From Candidatus Kaistia colombiensis (lineage in GTDB: Bacteria > Pseudomonadota > Alphaproteobacteria > Rhizobiales > Kaistiaceae), in the NCBI GenBank assembly GCA_029203105.1, contig CP119318.1, positions 1,378,501 to 1,442,500 on the forward strand: DNA of 64,000 nucleotides. Direction: 5' to 3'. This document shows positions 57,028 to 64,000 of this stretch, piece by piece. Numbering within the stretch: position 1 is the first letter of the stretch; every line of letters begins with the position of its first letter. Made by a program: the position numbers and the translations under genes. Under the pieces are notes generated by a model. The model was not told the DNA's origin, ran no database searches, and saw only the letters and a program-made list of their open reading frames with translations.

Positions 57028-58032
57028 GTGGAGACGATCGACCGCGAACTGGCGGCGTGGCTGGTGCATGCCGGACTTGTCGAAAATACCGATTCCGTCG
57101 TCGCGGAGCCGCTGACCGGCGGGGTCGCGTCGGACATCTGGCGGGTCCAGGCAGGCGGGCGCACTTTCGCCGTCAAGCGCGCGCTGGCCAAGCTGCGTGT
57201 GGCGCGTGACTGGCGGGCGCCGGTGTCGCGCAACGGCAACGAGGTGGAGTGGCTGCTGCAGGCTGGCCGCATCGTGCCGGATGCCGTGCCGCATGTGTTG
57301 GCGCACGACGCCGATGTCGGCGCCTTCGCCATGGATTTTCTGCGGCCGGAAGATCACCCGGTCTGGAAGGCGGAGTTGCGGGCGGGCCGCGCCGATCCCG
57401 CCTTTGCCGCCGCCGTCGGCCGCGCCATCGCCGCCATCCATGGGGCAACCGCGCATTCGGCCGAAATCGCGGCCCGCTTCGATACCGACGCCATCTTCCA
57501 TTCGATTCGGCTCGAGCCTTATCTCGAGGCGACGGCAGAGGCGCATCCCGACCTCGCCCCGCAACTGATGGCGCTGTCGCGCGACACGCTCGCGACCAAG
57601 GTCGCGCTGGTGCATGGCGATGTCAGCCCGAAAAACATCCTGGTCGGCCCGAAGGGACCGGTCTTCCTCGACGCCGAGTGCGCCTGGTATGGCGATCCGG
57701 CCTTCGACCTCGCCTTTTGCCTGAATCACATGCTGCTGAAATGCCTCTGGGTTCCGGCGTCTCGCGCGGCCTATCTCGCCTCGTTCGATGCGCTCGCCTG
57801 CGCCTATCTCGACGCCGTCGACTGGGAGCCGCGGGAAAAAATCGAGGCGCGCGTCGCCCGCCTGCTGCCGGGCCTTTTCCTGGCGCGCGTCGACGGCAAG
57901 TCGCCGGTCGAATACATCACCACCGATCCGGATCGGGACCGCGTGCGCCGCGTCGCAAGGCCCTTGATCGCCAATCCGCCGGCGACGCTCGCCGCCATCC
58001 GCGATGCATGGGAAGAGGAACTTTCGAAGTGA
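57028..58032 (+). CDS. APH-family phosphotransferase (small-molecule kinase)
   Basis: The 334-residue protein is assigned to GTG 57028 with GGGGAGAG upstream; ATG 56941 is an alternative. Kinase-fold motifs are TFAVKRALAKL (Lys), catalytic HGDVSPKNILVG and metal-binding FLDAECAWYGDPAFDLAF. The family phosphorylates aminoglycosides, choline, hydroxy acids or sugars. The stop overlaps the enolase-like start (GTGA), so the two enzymes are translationally coupled. The likely role is to make the phosphorylated substrate for that enzyme, not antibiotic resistance. Confidence 0.82.
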   Translation: METIDRELAAWLVHAGLVENTDSVVAEPLTGGVASDIWRVQAGGRTFAVKRALAKLRVARDWRAPVSRNGNEVEWLLQAGRIVPDAVPHVLAHDADVGAFAMDFLRPEDHPVWKAELRAGRADPAFAAAVGRAIAAIHGATAHSAEIAARFDTDAIFHSIRLEPYLEATAEAHPDLAPQLMALSRDTLATKVALVHGDVSPKNILVGPKGPVFLDAECAWYGDPAFDLAFCLNHMLLKCLWVPASRAAYLASFDALACAYLDAVDWEPREKIEARVARLLPGLFLARVDGKSPVEYITTDPDRDRVRRVARPLIANPPATLAAIRDAWEEELSK

Positions 58033-59321
58033 ACGACACGACGATCAGCAAGGTCATCGGACGGCGCGTCTGGGATTCGCGCGGCCGACCCACGGTCGAG
58101 ACGGAGGTCCAGCTGGCGTCCGGCGCCATCGGCCGCGCCATCGCGCCGGCCGGCGCCTCGACCGGCACCGGCGAGGCGGTCGATCTGCGCGACGGCGGCG
58201 ACCGCTTCGGCGGTCATGACGTCACCCGCGCCGTCGCTTCGGTCCAGGGCGAGATCGCCCGGGCGCTCGCCGGCATGGATGCTGCCGACCAGGACGGCAT
58301 CGACGCGGCGCTGATTGCTCTCGACGGCACGCCGAACAAGGGCCGCCTCGGCGGCAACGCACTGATCGCGACCTCGATGGCGGTGTTGCATGCGGCCGCC
58401 GCCGGCGCGGACCTGCCGCTGTGGCGTCATCTCGCCGGCAGCCGCAAGGTGCGCATCCCGGTCCCCGAGATCCAGATTTTCGGTGGCGGTGCCCATGCGG
58501 CGCGGCGCGTCGACGTGCAGGATTTCATGCTGATCTGCCCCGGCGCCGGCTCGTTCGCCGAGGCGCTCGACTGGACCGCCGAGGTCTATCGCGCCGCCGG
58601 CCTGCGCATGAAGAAGGCGGGCAAGTTGCAGGGCGTCGCCGACGAGGGCGGTTTCTGGCCGGCCTTCAACTCGAACGAGGAAGCGCTCGACGAATTGGTC
58701 GGCGCCATCGCCGATGCCGGCTTCAAGGCCGGACCCGATATCGGCATCTCGCTCGATATCGCCGCTTCCGAATTCGGCCGCAACGGCCGCTACAAGCTGG
58801 CGCTCGACGATAGCGAACTGGATACGCAGGGCATGATCGACCTGCTCGGAAGCTGGCTCGACGCCTATCCAATCCTGTCGATCGAAGATCCGGTGGCGGA
58901 GGATGACGAGGCCGGCTTCCTCGCCTTCACCGAGCGCTATGGCGACCGCTGCCAGGTGATCGGCGACGACTTCCTCGTCACCAATGCCGCGCGAGTCGAA
59001 GCCTCGGCGGCGAAGGGCTCGGCGACCGCCGTACTGGTCAAGCCGAACCAGGCCGGCACGATCACCGAGACGAAGGCGGCGCTCGAGGCGGGCAAGAAGG
59101 CGGGCTTCGGCACCATCGTTTCGGCGCGCTCCGGCGAGACGGAGGATGTCACCATCGTCCATCTCTCGGTCGGCTGGGATGCGGGGCAGTTCAAGGTCGG
59201 TTCCTTCTCGCGCTCCGAGCGGATGGCGAAGTGGAACGAGATGCTGCGCGTCGAGGAAGCGCTTGGCGCCGACGCCGTCTATGCCGGCAAGGCGGCGCTC
59301 GGCCTGCGCAAGGTCGGCTAA
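58029..59321 (+). CDS. enolase paralogue with altered active site
   Basis: The 430-residue protein starts VNDTTISKVIGRRVWDSRGRPTVETEV and is clearly of the enolase family. Retained residues are metal ligands Asp243, Glu286 and Asp313, general-base Lys338, Lys389, Glu206 and His156. Changed residues are Ala41 for the loop serine (PAGAST instead of PSGAST), Asp165 for the conserved Glu of IQEF, and Ala366 for the His of SHRSGE (SARSGE). Glycolytic enolase is thus unlikely. A related elimination on another phosphorylated hydroxy acid is probable, with the coupled kinase supplying it. The normal eno gene is not in this window. Confidence 0.88.
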   Translation: MNDTTISKVIGRRVWDSRGRPTVETEVQLASGAIGRAIAPAGASTGTGEAVDLRDGGDRFGGHDVTRAVASVQGEIARALAGMDAADQDGIDAALIALDGTPNKGRLGGNALIATSMAVLHAAAAGADLPLWRHLAGSRKVRIPVPEIQIFGGGAHAARRVDVQDFMLICPGAGSFAEALDWTAEVYRAAGLRMKKAGKLQGVADEGGFWPAFNSNEEALDELVGAIADAGFKAGPDIGISLDIAASEFGRNGRYKLALDDSELDTQGMIDLLGSWLDAYPILSIEDPVAEDDEAGFLAFTERYGDRCQVIGDDFLVTNAARVEASAAKGSATAVLVKPNQAGTITETKAALEAGKKAGFGTIVSARSGETEDVTIVHLSVGWDAGQFKVGSFSRSERMAKWNEMLRVEEALGADAVYAGKAALGLRKVG

Positions 59322-59328
59322 AGAAGAA

Positions 59329-59370
59329 GCCCTCCGGCCCTGCGCAAGAGACGCGGGCCGGAGGGCTTTT
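59329..59370 (+). terminator. intrinsic terminator after the kinase-enolase unit
   Basis: A perfect 12-bp stem (GCCCTCCGGCCC / GGGCCGGAGGGC) with a 14-base loop is followed by TTTT. On the other strand it is followed by CTTCTTCTTT, so it can also stop the convergent SDR transcript. Confidence 0.85.
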
Positions 59371-59386
59371 CAGCCTGAATGCGCGA

Positions 59387-60136
59387 TCAGTAGGTCGCGC
59401 GGCCGCCGGAGAGGTCGAACACCGCGCCGGTGGTGAACGAGCATTCCTCGCTGGCGAGCCAGGTCAGGATGGCGGCGGCCTCGTCGACGGTGCCGAAGCG
59501 GCCCATCGGGATCTTCGACAGCATGTAGTCGATATGCGCCTGGCTGACCTGCTTCAGGATCGGCGTGTCGATCGTCGCCGGCGTGATCGCGTTGACGGTG
59601 ATGTTGTCCTTGGCCAGTTCCTTGCCGAGCGACTTGGTGAAGCCGATCACGGCCGCCTTCGACGCCGAATAGGCGGAAGCGGTCGGATTGCCTTCCTTGC
59701 CGGCGATCGAGGCGACGTTGACGATGCGGCCATAGCCGTTCTTCTGCATCCGCGGCGCGACGAAGCGGTTGCAGTAGAACAGGCCGTGCACGTTGATGTC
59801 GAAGACGCGCTGCCATTCGTCGATCGGATAGTCGACGACGAGTGCGTTCTTGCCGGCGACGCCGGCCGAGCAGATCAGGATGTCGATCTTGCCGAGATGG
59901 CCTTCGGCGGTCTGGACGGCGGCTTCCACCTGCTCAGGCTTGGAAATGTCCAACTGCACGCCATGCGCCTTCGGGCCGAGCGCGGCCTTGGCGGCTTCGA
60001 TCCGCTCGGCGTCCACGTCCCAGAGACAAACCGTTCCGCCTTCGGAAACAATGCGCTCGGCCGTCTTGAAGCCGATTCCCGAGGCGCCGCCCGTCACGAT
60101 CGCGCCACGGCCGGAAAAACGCTTGATATCTGCCAT
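59387..60136 (-). CDS. short-chain dehydrogenase/reductase
   Basis: The 249-residue SDR starts MADIKRFSGRGAIVTGGASGIGF with a cofactor motif TGGASGIG, the ICSAGVAG segment and the catalytic YSASK with an upstream Ser (NVASIAG). The C-terminal FTTGAVFDLSGGRATY is usual for the FabG-like group. The substrate is not evident. It is convergent to the kinase-enolase unit, and functional linkage to it is only a guess. Confidence 0.88.
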   Translation of the reverse strand: MADIKRFSGRGAIVTGGASGIGFKTAERIVSEGGTVCLWDVDAERIEAAKAALGPKAHGVQLDISKPEQVEAAVQTAEGHLGKIDILICSAGVAGKNALVVDYPIDEWQRVFDINVHGLFYCNRFVAPRMQKNGYGRIVNVASIAGKEGNPTASAYSASKAAVIGFTKSLGKELAKDNITVNAITPATIDTPILKQVSQAHIDYMLSKIPMGRFGTVDEAAAILTWLASEECSFTTGAVFDLSGGRATY

Positions 60137-60301
60137 TCGTCTTCTCTTCCCTCTTTGCGCGGCCCCACCGCGCAATCTGCAGTGGCGATACTGGTAAGGG
60201 GGAGCGGGTCATCAGACAACCCGTCTTGAGAGCTTCGAGAGTGGCACTCCGCGGTTGATTGCTTATAAGGACAAGATCTTTCCTGCTTACGGACATGGTT
60301 C

Positions 60302-61405
60302 ATGGCCCTCAATACGATTGAAGAAGCCGTCGCCGCGATTGCTGCTGGCGAACTGGTTGTCGTCGTCGACGACACGGATCGCGAGAATGAGGGCGATCTG
60401 ATCATGGCCGCGTCGAAGGCGACCGCCGAGAAGGTCGCCTTCATGATCCGCCACACCAGCGGCATCATCTGCGTGCCCGTTCATGCCGATCGCGCCGAGG
60501 CGCTGCATCTGCCGCCGATGGTCGCCAACAATCGCGATCCGATGCGCACCGCTTTCACCGTTACCGTCGACTACAAGGTCGGGCTGACCACCGGCATTTC
60601 GGCCGAAGAGCGCGCCAACACCATCCAGGCGCTGGCCAACGACAATTGCACCGCCTCGGATTTCCTGCGGCCGGGCCATATCTTCCCACTCATCTCACGC
60701 GAGGGCGGCGTGCTGATCCGCTCTGGCCATACAGAGGCCGCGACCGATCTGGCTCGCCTCGCGGGCCTCGAGCCGGCGGGCGTCCTGGCCGAGGTTGTCA
60801 ATGACGACGGCACCGTCAAGCGGCTGCCCGAGCTGCTGGAATTCGCCAGCGAGCACGGCCTGAAGATCGTCTCGATCGAGGATCTGATCGCCTACCGCGC
60901 CCGCACCGAGAGCTTCGTCAAGGTGGTCGACAGCTTCCAGGTTCCGGTGGGCGGCCGCACCGCGACCGCCTTTGTCTACGAGACGCCGTTCGATCCGTTG
61001 CAGCATCTCGCCATCGTCTTTGGCGACGTCGCCGAGCAGGCGGACGTGCTGGTCCGCATCCATCGTGCCAATCCGATTTCCGACCTGATTTCGCGCGGGC
61101 CGGATTCCAAGGGCTGGCTCGAGACGACGCTGCGCAAGGTTGGCGCCGCCGATCGCGGCGTCTTCGTGCTGATCCGCGATCCGGCGGTCGTACGCCCCGA
61201 CGGCTCGGCTGCCGGCGATGGCGAGGAGCGCCACATGTCGGCGCGGCAGCGCAAGGAACGCTGGCGCGAAATCGGCGTCGGCGCCCAGATCCTTAGGGAT
61301 CTCAAGGTGCGCTCGATCCGCCTGCTCTCGTCGCAGGAGCGTCAGTATGTCGGCCTGCAGGGATTTGGCATCGCGATCACCGGCCGCGAGCACGCCGGCG
61401 AATAA
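60302..61405 (+). CDS. ribB: 3,4-dihydroxy-2-butanone-4-phosphate synthase with degenerate RibA domain
   Basis: This is a 367-residue protein. Residues 1-205 are RibB with the acidic motif DDTDRENEGDLIMAA and HTEAATDLARLAGL, making 3,4-dihydroxy-2-butanone 4-phosphate from ribulose 5-phosphate for riboflavin. Residues 206-367 resemble GTP cyclohydrolase II, but the three zinc cysteines are absent (VRIHRANPISDLISRG where C-x(n)-C-x-C is expected). This is the hybrid type called RibBX. No FMN riboswitch is seen upstream. Confidence 0.9.
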   Translation: MALNTIEEAVAAIAAGELVVVVDDTDRENEGDLIMAASKATAEKVAFMIRHTSGIICVPVHADRAEALHLPPMVANNRDPMRTAFTVTVDYKVGLTTGISAEERANTIQALANDNCTASDFLRPGHIFPLISREGGVLIRSGHTEAATDLARLAGLEPAGVLAEVVNDDGTVKRLPELLEFASEHGLKIVSIEDLIAYRARTESFVKVVDSFQVPVGGRTATAFVYETPFDPLQHLAIVFGDVAEQADVLVRIHRANPISDLISRGPDSKGWLETTLRKVGAADRGVFVLIRDPAVVRPDGSAAGDGEERHMSARQRKERWREIGVGAQILRDLKVRSIRLLSSQERQYVGLQGFGIAITGREHAGE

Positions 61406-61467
61406 TCCGAGCGCGCCGCCGCGGCGGCGACGCCGAGACGGCACCAAACGGCCTTCGGGCAGGCGCC

Positions 61468-62013
61468 TCAACCGGTGCGCAGCGCCATCGCCTGTTCGAT
61501 CTCGTCGGCCGAGCGTTTCGCCGTCTCCGCCGGGGGCAGCGGAACGCCGCCGCTCATGATCTCTTCCAGCCGGGCGCGGGCACGCGAGACGCGGCTCTTT
61601 ACCGTGCCGACCTTCACGTCGCAGATCTCGGCCGCTTCTTCGTAGGAGAAGCCGCTGGCGCCGATCAGGACGAGCGCCTCGCGTTGCTCGTCCGGCAGCA
61701 ACTGCATGCCGCGCAGGAAGTCGTCCAGTTCGAGATGGCCGTGCTGGGCGCCAATATCCGACAGGCGGGCGGCGTGCGCGCCTTCCGCATCCTCGACTTC
61801 GCGCCGGCGCTTGCGGCCTTCCGAGTAATATTGGTTGCGCAGGATGGTCACCAGCCAGGCATGCAGGTTCGTGCCGGCTTGGAACTTGTCCTTGTTGGCG
61901 AGGGCGCGCATCACGGTCTCTTGCACCAGATCGTCGGCGCGGTCGCGATTGCCGCTCAGCGAACGGGCGAAGGCGCGCAACATGGGCAGTGCGTCGACCA
62001 GTTCATTTTTCAT
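61468..62013 (-). CDS. ecfG: EcfG, general-stress ECF sigma factor
   Basis: The 181-residue ECF15-type sigma factor has region 2 DLVQETVMRALANKDKFQAGTNLHAWLVTILRN and region 4 GFSYEEAAEICDVKVGTVKSRVSRARARL. It directs RNA polymerase to GGAAC-N16/17-CGTT promoters under general stress. It lies 55 bases after nepR on the same strand, the usual nepR-ecfG arrangement. Confidence 0.93.
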   Translation of the reverse strand: MKNELVDALPMLRAFARSLSGNRDRADDLVQETVMRALANKDKFQAGTNLHAWLVTILRNQYYSEGRKRRREVEDAEGAHAARLSDIGAQHGHLELDDFLRGMQLLPDEQREALVLIGASGFSYEEAAEICDVKVGTVKSRVSRARARLEEIMSGGVPLPPAETAKRSADEIEQAMALRTG

Positions 62014-62068
62014 GTCTGACTCCGTGGCAATTTCTGCCTTGGGCAGTTCCCGATAGACGGTCGCCGGC

Positions 62069-62290
62069 TCAGGCGCCGCCTTTGGGGATTTTCTGGTCCG
62101 CCGCTGGCGTCTCGTCGTCGATCCGGTTCAGGAGCGACATGATGTCGTCCGGCAAGGGCTCGTTCAACGCATTGTCGAAGACGCGGCGCAGTTGCCGGCC
62201 GATCCAGTCCTCCTTTTCTTCCTGGCTGTTCGGGACGGGGGAGGCGGAGCGAAACTCGGCGCTCTTCGCGTTACTGTCGTTATTTTCCAC
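62069..62290 (-). CDS. nepR: NepR, anti-sigma factor of EcfG
   Basis: The 73-residue protein has the NepR core helices IGRQLRRVFDNALNEPLPDDIMSLLNRID, with flexible ends. It holds EcfG inactive until phosphorylated PhyR sequesters it. It stands between ecfG and the divergent phyR. Confidence 0.93.
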   Translation of the reverse strand: MENNDSNAKSAEFRSASPVPNSQEEKEDWIGRQLRRVFDNALNEPLPDDIMSLLNRIDDETPAADQKIPKGGA

Positions 62291-62358
62291 TTATCTTGTC
62301 CTGGCTGTGCCCAAGTTGCGCTCCGTATCTGATCGCGGCGCGGATTTGTCGGGATGCA

Positions 62359-62383
62359 AATGCAGCACCGCACAAATGGTTCC
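62359..62383 (-). promoter_or_regulatory. weak EcfG-like promoter of nepR-ecfG
   Basis: On the minus strand GGAAC (62379-62383) is followed after 16 bases by CATT (62359-62362), one mismatch from CGTT. Autoregulation of nepR-ecfG by EcfG is common in the group; the mismatch makes the call tentative. Confidence 0.4.
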
Positions 62384-62392
62384 TGCGAATCC

Positions 62393-62417
62393 GGAACCGA
62401 ATTGCGCGCGCTGCGTT
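62393..62417 (+). promoter_or_regulatory. EcfG-type promoter of phyR
   Basis: GGAAC (62393-62397), exactly 16 bases and CGTT (62414-62417) stand 34 bases before the phyR start. Autoregulated phyR is usual in the general stress response. Confidence 0.82.
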
Positions 62418-62451
62418 TGGGTCATTGGAGCGATCATCACGGAGGGATTCG

Positions 62452-63255
62452 ATGCCCGAAAGTCTATCGCAGGCGCTCGCGCCGCATCTGCCGTTTTTGC
62501 GGCGCTACGCGCGTGCCTTGACCGGCGGCCAGAACAGTGGTGATGCCTATGTGCGCGCCTGTCTGGACGCCATCGTCAACGCGCCGGCCACCATCGATCG
62601 CAACCTGCATCCCAAGATCGCCCTTTATCGCCTGTTTCACGCGATCTGGTCGGGCACGCAGCTTGGCATGGACGCCCCGATCGATGGCTTGAGCCGGCAG
62701 GAGGCGACGGCGCAGCATCGCCTCGCCGCCATGACCCCCGAGAGCCGGCAGGCCCTGCTTCTGACCGCGATGGAAGGTCTTTCCGACGAGGATGCCGCCG
62801 CCGTCATGGGAATTCCAAGCGGGCGCATCCAGCCATTGCTGACCGAGGCCCTGGCAGAGATCGATCGCCAGACCCGCACCCGTGTCCTCGTCATCGAGGA
62901 TGAGCCGCTGATCGCGATGGATCTGACCGGTATCGTCCAGGAACTCGGCCATGAGGTCGCCGCCGTGGCGCGCACGCGCAGCGACGCCGTCGAGGCCGCG
63001 ATGCGGGAGCAGCCCGGCCTGGTCCTCGCCGACATCCAACTGGCGGACGGGTCGTCCGGCATTGATGCCGTCAAGGACATTCTGGCGAGCTTCACCCTTC
63101 CCGTCATCTTCATCACGGCATTCCCGCAACGCCTGCTGACGGGCGAGCGTCCCGAGCCGACCTTCCTGCTCACCAAGCCTTTCGATCCCCGCACGGTGAA
63201 GGCGGCAATCAGTCAGGCCCTGTTCTTCAACTCGACGGCCTCGATGGCCGCCTAG
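62452..63255 (+). CDS. phyR: PhyR, general stress response anti-anti-sigma regulator
   Basis: The 267-residue protein starts MPESLSQALAPHLPFLRRYARAL behind GGAGGG. Residues 1-135 are an EcfG-like sigma domain that binds NepR. Residues about 140-260 are a receiver domain (RVLVIEDEPLIAMDLTGIVQELG) with phospho-acceptor Asp194 (VLADIQLADGSSG) and TKPFDP. Phosphorylation exposes the sigma-like domain to capture NepR and free EcfG. Confidence 0.95.
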   Translation: MPESLSQALAPHLPFLRRYARALTGGQNSGDAYVRACLDAIVNAPATIDRNLHPKIALYRLFHAIWSGTQLGMDAPIDGLSRQEATAQHRLAAMTPESRQALLLTAMEGLSDEDAAAVMGIPSGRIQPLLTEALAEIDRQTRTRVLVIEDEPLIAMDLTGIVQELGHEVAAVARTRSDAVEAAMREQPGLVLADIQLADGSSGIDAVKDILASFTLPVIFITAFPQRLLTGERPEPTFLLTKPFDPRTVKAAISQALFFNSTASMAA

Positions 63256-63508
63256 GGTCCGAACCAAACCGCTTTCAGGGCCGGCTCCTCGGTGCGACGC
63301 CGCCGCGTTCGCTCCAGCGTCGACCGGCCTGCTCTTCGGTCTTGGCTCCAAACCGGCAGGGCATCGCCGGCCGTTGGCCGCCTTCCACCGAATTGGCTTC
63401 AATTGCCTTGGATTGCCGCGCGGTCCATTGTCCGCGTCGTGGTGGACGGTGCATGGCCGGTTGGCTGGATTGCTCCCGCCGCTCCGCGGCGCGCAGAAGG
63501 ATCATCCC

Positions 63509-64000
63509 ATGGATTGGCTGCTCAACGTCCTTTCTCAGGGGACGGATGCGCTGGGCGGGGAGTTGCCGCGGGCGATCCCGAGACTGGTCGTCTCCGCCAG
63601 TACCCTGGCGATCGCGGCGGCCGCGATTTCCTTCCTGTGGCGGCGACGCGACCTTCCCACGGTCTATCGGCGCGTCGCGCTTTCTCTCGTCTTGCTGCTG
63701 CTCGGGATCGCGATGTCTTATGCGATGACCGCCTTTCCAGTCATGCGGCCCTCCACCTACGCGCGAATGATCGAGATCGTGGCGGCGCTCAGCGCCCTCG
63801 TGGCTGTGTTCCTGATCCGGGTCGTCCTGCCCGAACTGCTGGCCCTGCCGTCGCCGAGGCTGCTGGAGCGCAACAACCGCCTTCTCAAATCCGAGATCGA
63901 CGCGCATATCGATACGATGCGGCAGCTGACGGAAATCCGCAGCGATCTCGAGGAGAAGGTTCGTGTCCGCACGCGCGAGCTGACCGCGACCAAGCAGCGT
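63509..64000 (+). CDS. membrane histidine kinase, N-terminal part (runs off the window)
   Basis: An open frame from ATG 63509 reaches the window end (164 codons seen, no stop). It begins MDWLLNVLSQGTDALGGE, has three or so membrane segments (VVSASTLAIAAAAISFLW, VALSLVLLLLGIAMSYAM, EIVAALSALVAVFLIRVVL) and then a coiled-coil linker (RNNRLLKSEIDAHIDTM, LEEKVRVRTRELTATKQR). That linker normally leads into a kinase core. Its place 254 bases after phyR fits a sensor kinase acting on PhyR. The kinase domain itself is not visible. Confidence 0.7.
   Translation, partial: MDWLLNVLSQGTDALGGELPRAIPRLVVSASTLAIAAAAISFLWRRRDLPTVYRRVALSLVLLLLGIAMSYAMTAFPVMRPSTYARMIEIVAALSALVAVFLIRVVLPELLALPSPRLLERNNRLLKSEIDAHIDTMRQLTEIRSDLEEKVRVRTRELTATKQR

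Noticed and set aside
57028..58032. aminoglycoside resistance gene
   Set aside because: The APH fold is shared by many metabolic kinases. Translational coupling to the enolase-like gene points to metabolism, and no resistance context is present.
60176..60301. possible FMN riboswitch before ribB
   Set aside because: None of the conserved FMN-aptamer segments could be found in this short leader.

Overview
The window comes from a high-GC alphaproteobacterium, most likely of the Hyphomicrobiales (Rhizobiales). The evidence is a PhyR/NepR/EcfG general stress response locus, a LexA box of the alphaproteobacterial form GTTC-N7-GTTC, an imuA-imuB-dnaE2 mutagenesis cassette, NHEJ genes and several sugar and amino-acid ABC importers. 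I cannot name a genus with confidence. There are no rRNA, tRNA, CRISPR or insertion-sequence features that I can support.

Layout. 1-8.9 kb: the high-affinity K+ uptake operon kdpFABCDE followed by a PtsN-like EIIA gene. kdpC, kdpD and kdpE are riddled with single-base insertions and deletions from about 4.56 to 8.02 kb, although the underlying protein sequences are otherwise well preserved. 9-9.8 kb: a first Ku gene. 9.9-14.3 kb (minus): a CUT1 sugar importer without an ATPase, plus a Gfo/Idh/MocA dehydrogenase, divergent from a ROK regulator. The ROK gene is followed by a two-subunit dimethylformamidase-like enzyme (15.8-18.5 kb) and, convergently, a hydroxypyruvate-isomerase-like TIM barrel. 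19.7-23.3 kb: a second Ku gene and ligD. 23.6-30.4 kb (minus): a second CUT1 importer, also without an ATPase, with ribokinase, a RbsD/FucU mutarotase and an IclR regulator. 30.5-36.1 kb (plus): a class III aminotransferase, a complete polar amino-acid ABC importer and a 3-hydroxyisobutyrate-dehydrogenase-like oxidoreductase. 36.3-40.1 kb (minus): ManC/AlgA and a Wzc-like exopolysaccharide protein with a damaged P-loop. 40.3-50.5 kb: a UvrD-like helicase, an ABC exporter carrying a foreign kinase-like N-terminus (minus), and imuA-imuB-dnaE2 behind an SOS box. 50.8-56.7 kb (minus): a Dabb protein and an RND efflux pair with a TetR regulator. 57-61.4 kb: an APH-like kinase overlapping an enolase paralogue with altered active-site residues, a convergent SDR, and a RibB whose RibA-like domain is degenerate. 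61.5 kb to the end: ecfG and nepR (minus), phyR (plus) and the start of a membrane histidine kinase.

The most coherent new reading concerns DNA repair. Both Ku transcription units have an exact EcfG-type promoter (GGAAC-N16-CGTT) directly upstream, the same form as the one before phyR. This predicts that both NHEJ loci belong to the general stress regulon whose regulators are encoded at the right end of the window. A second damage response, the imuA operon, is separately marked by a LexA box. Other leads are the enolase-like/kinase pair, the DMFase-like locus, the kinase-ABC exporter fusion and the Wzc-like protein lacking its P-loop lysine.

Intergenic regions carry two families of palindromic repeats. 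One family forms inverted doublets of about 90-100 bp and occurs five times.
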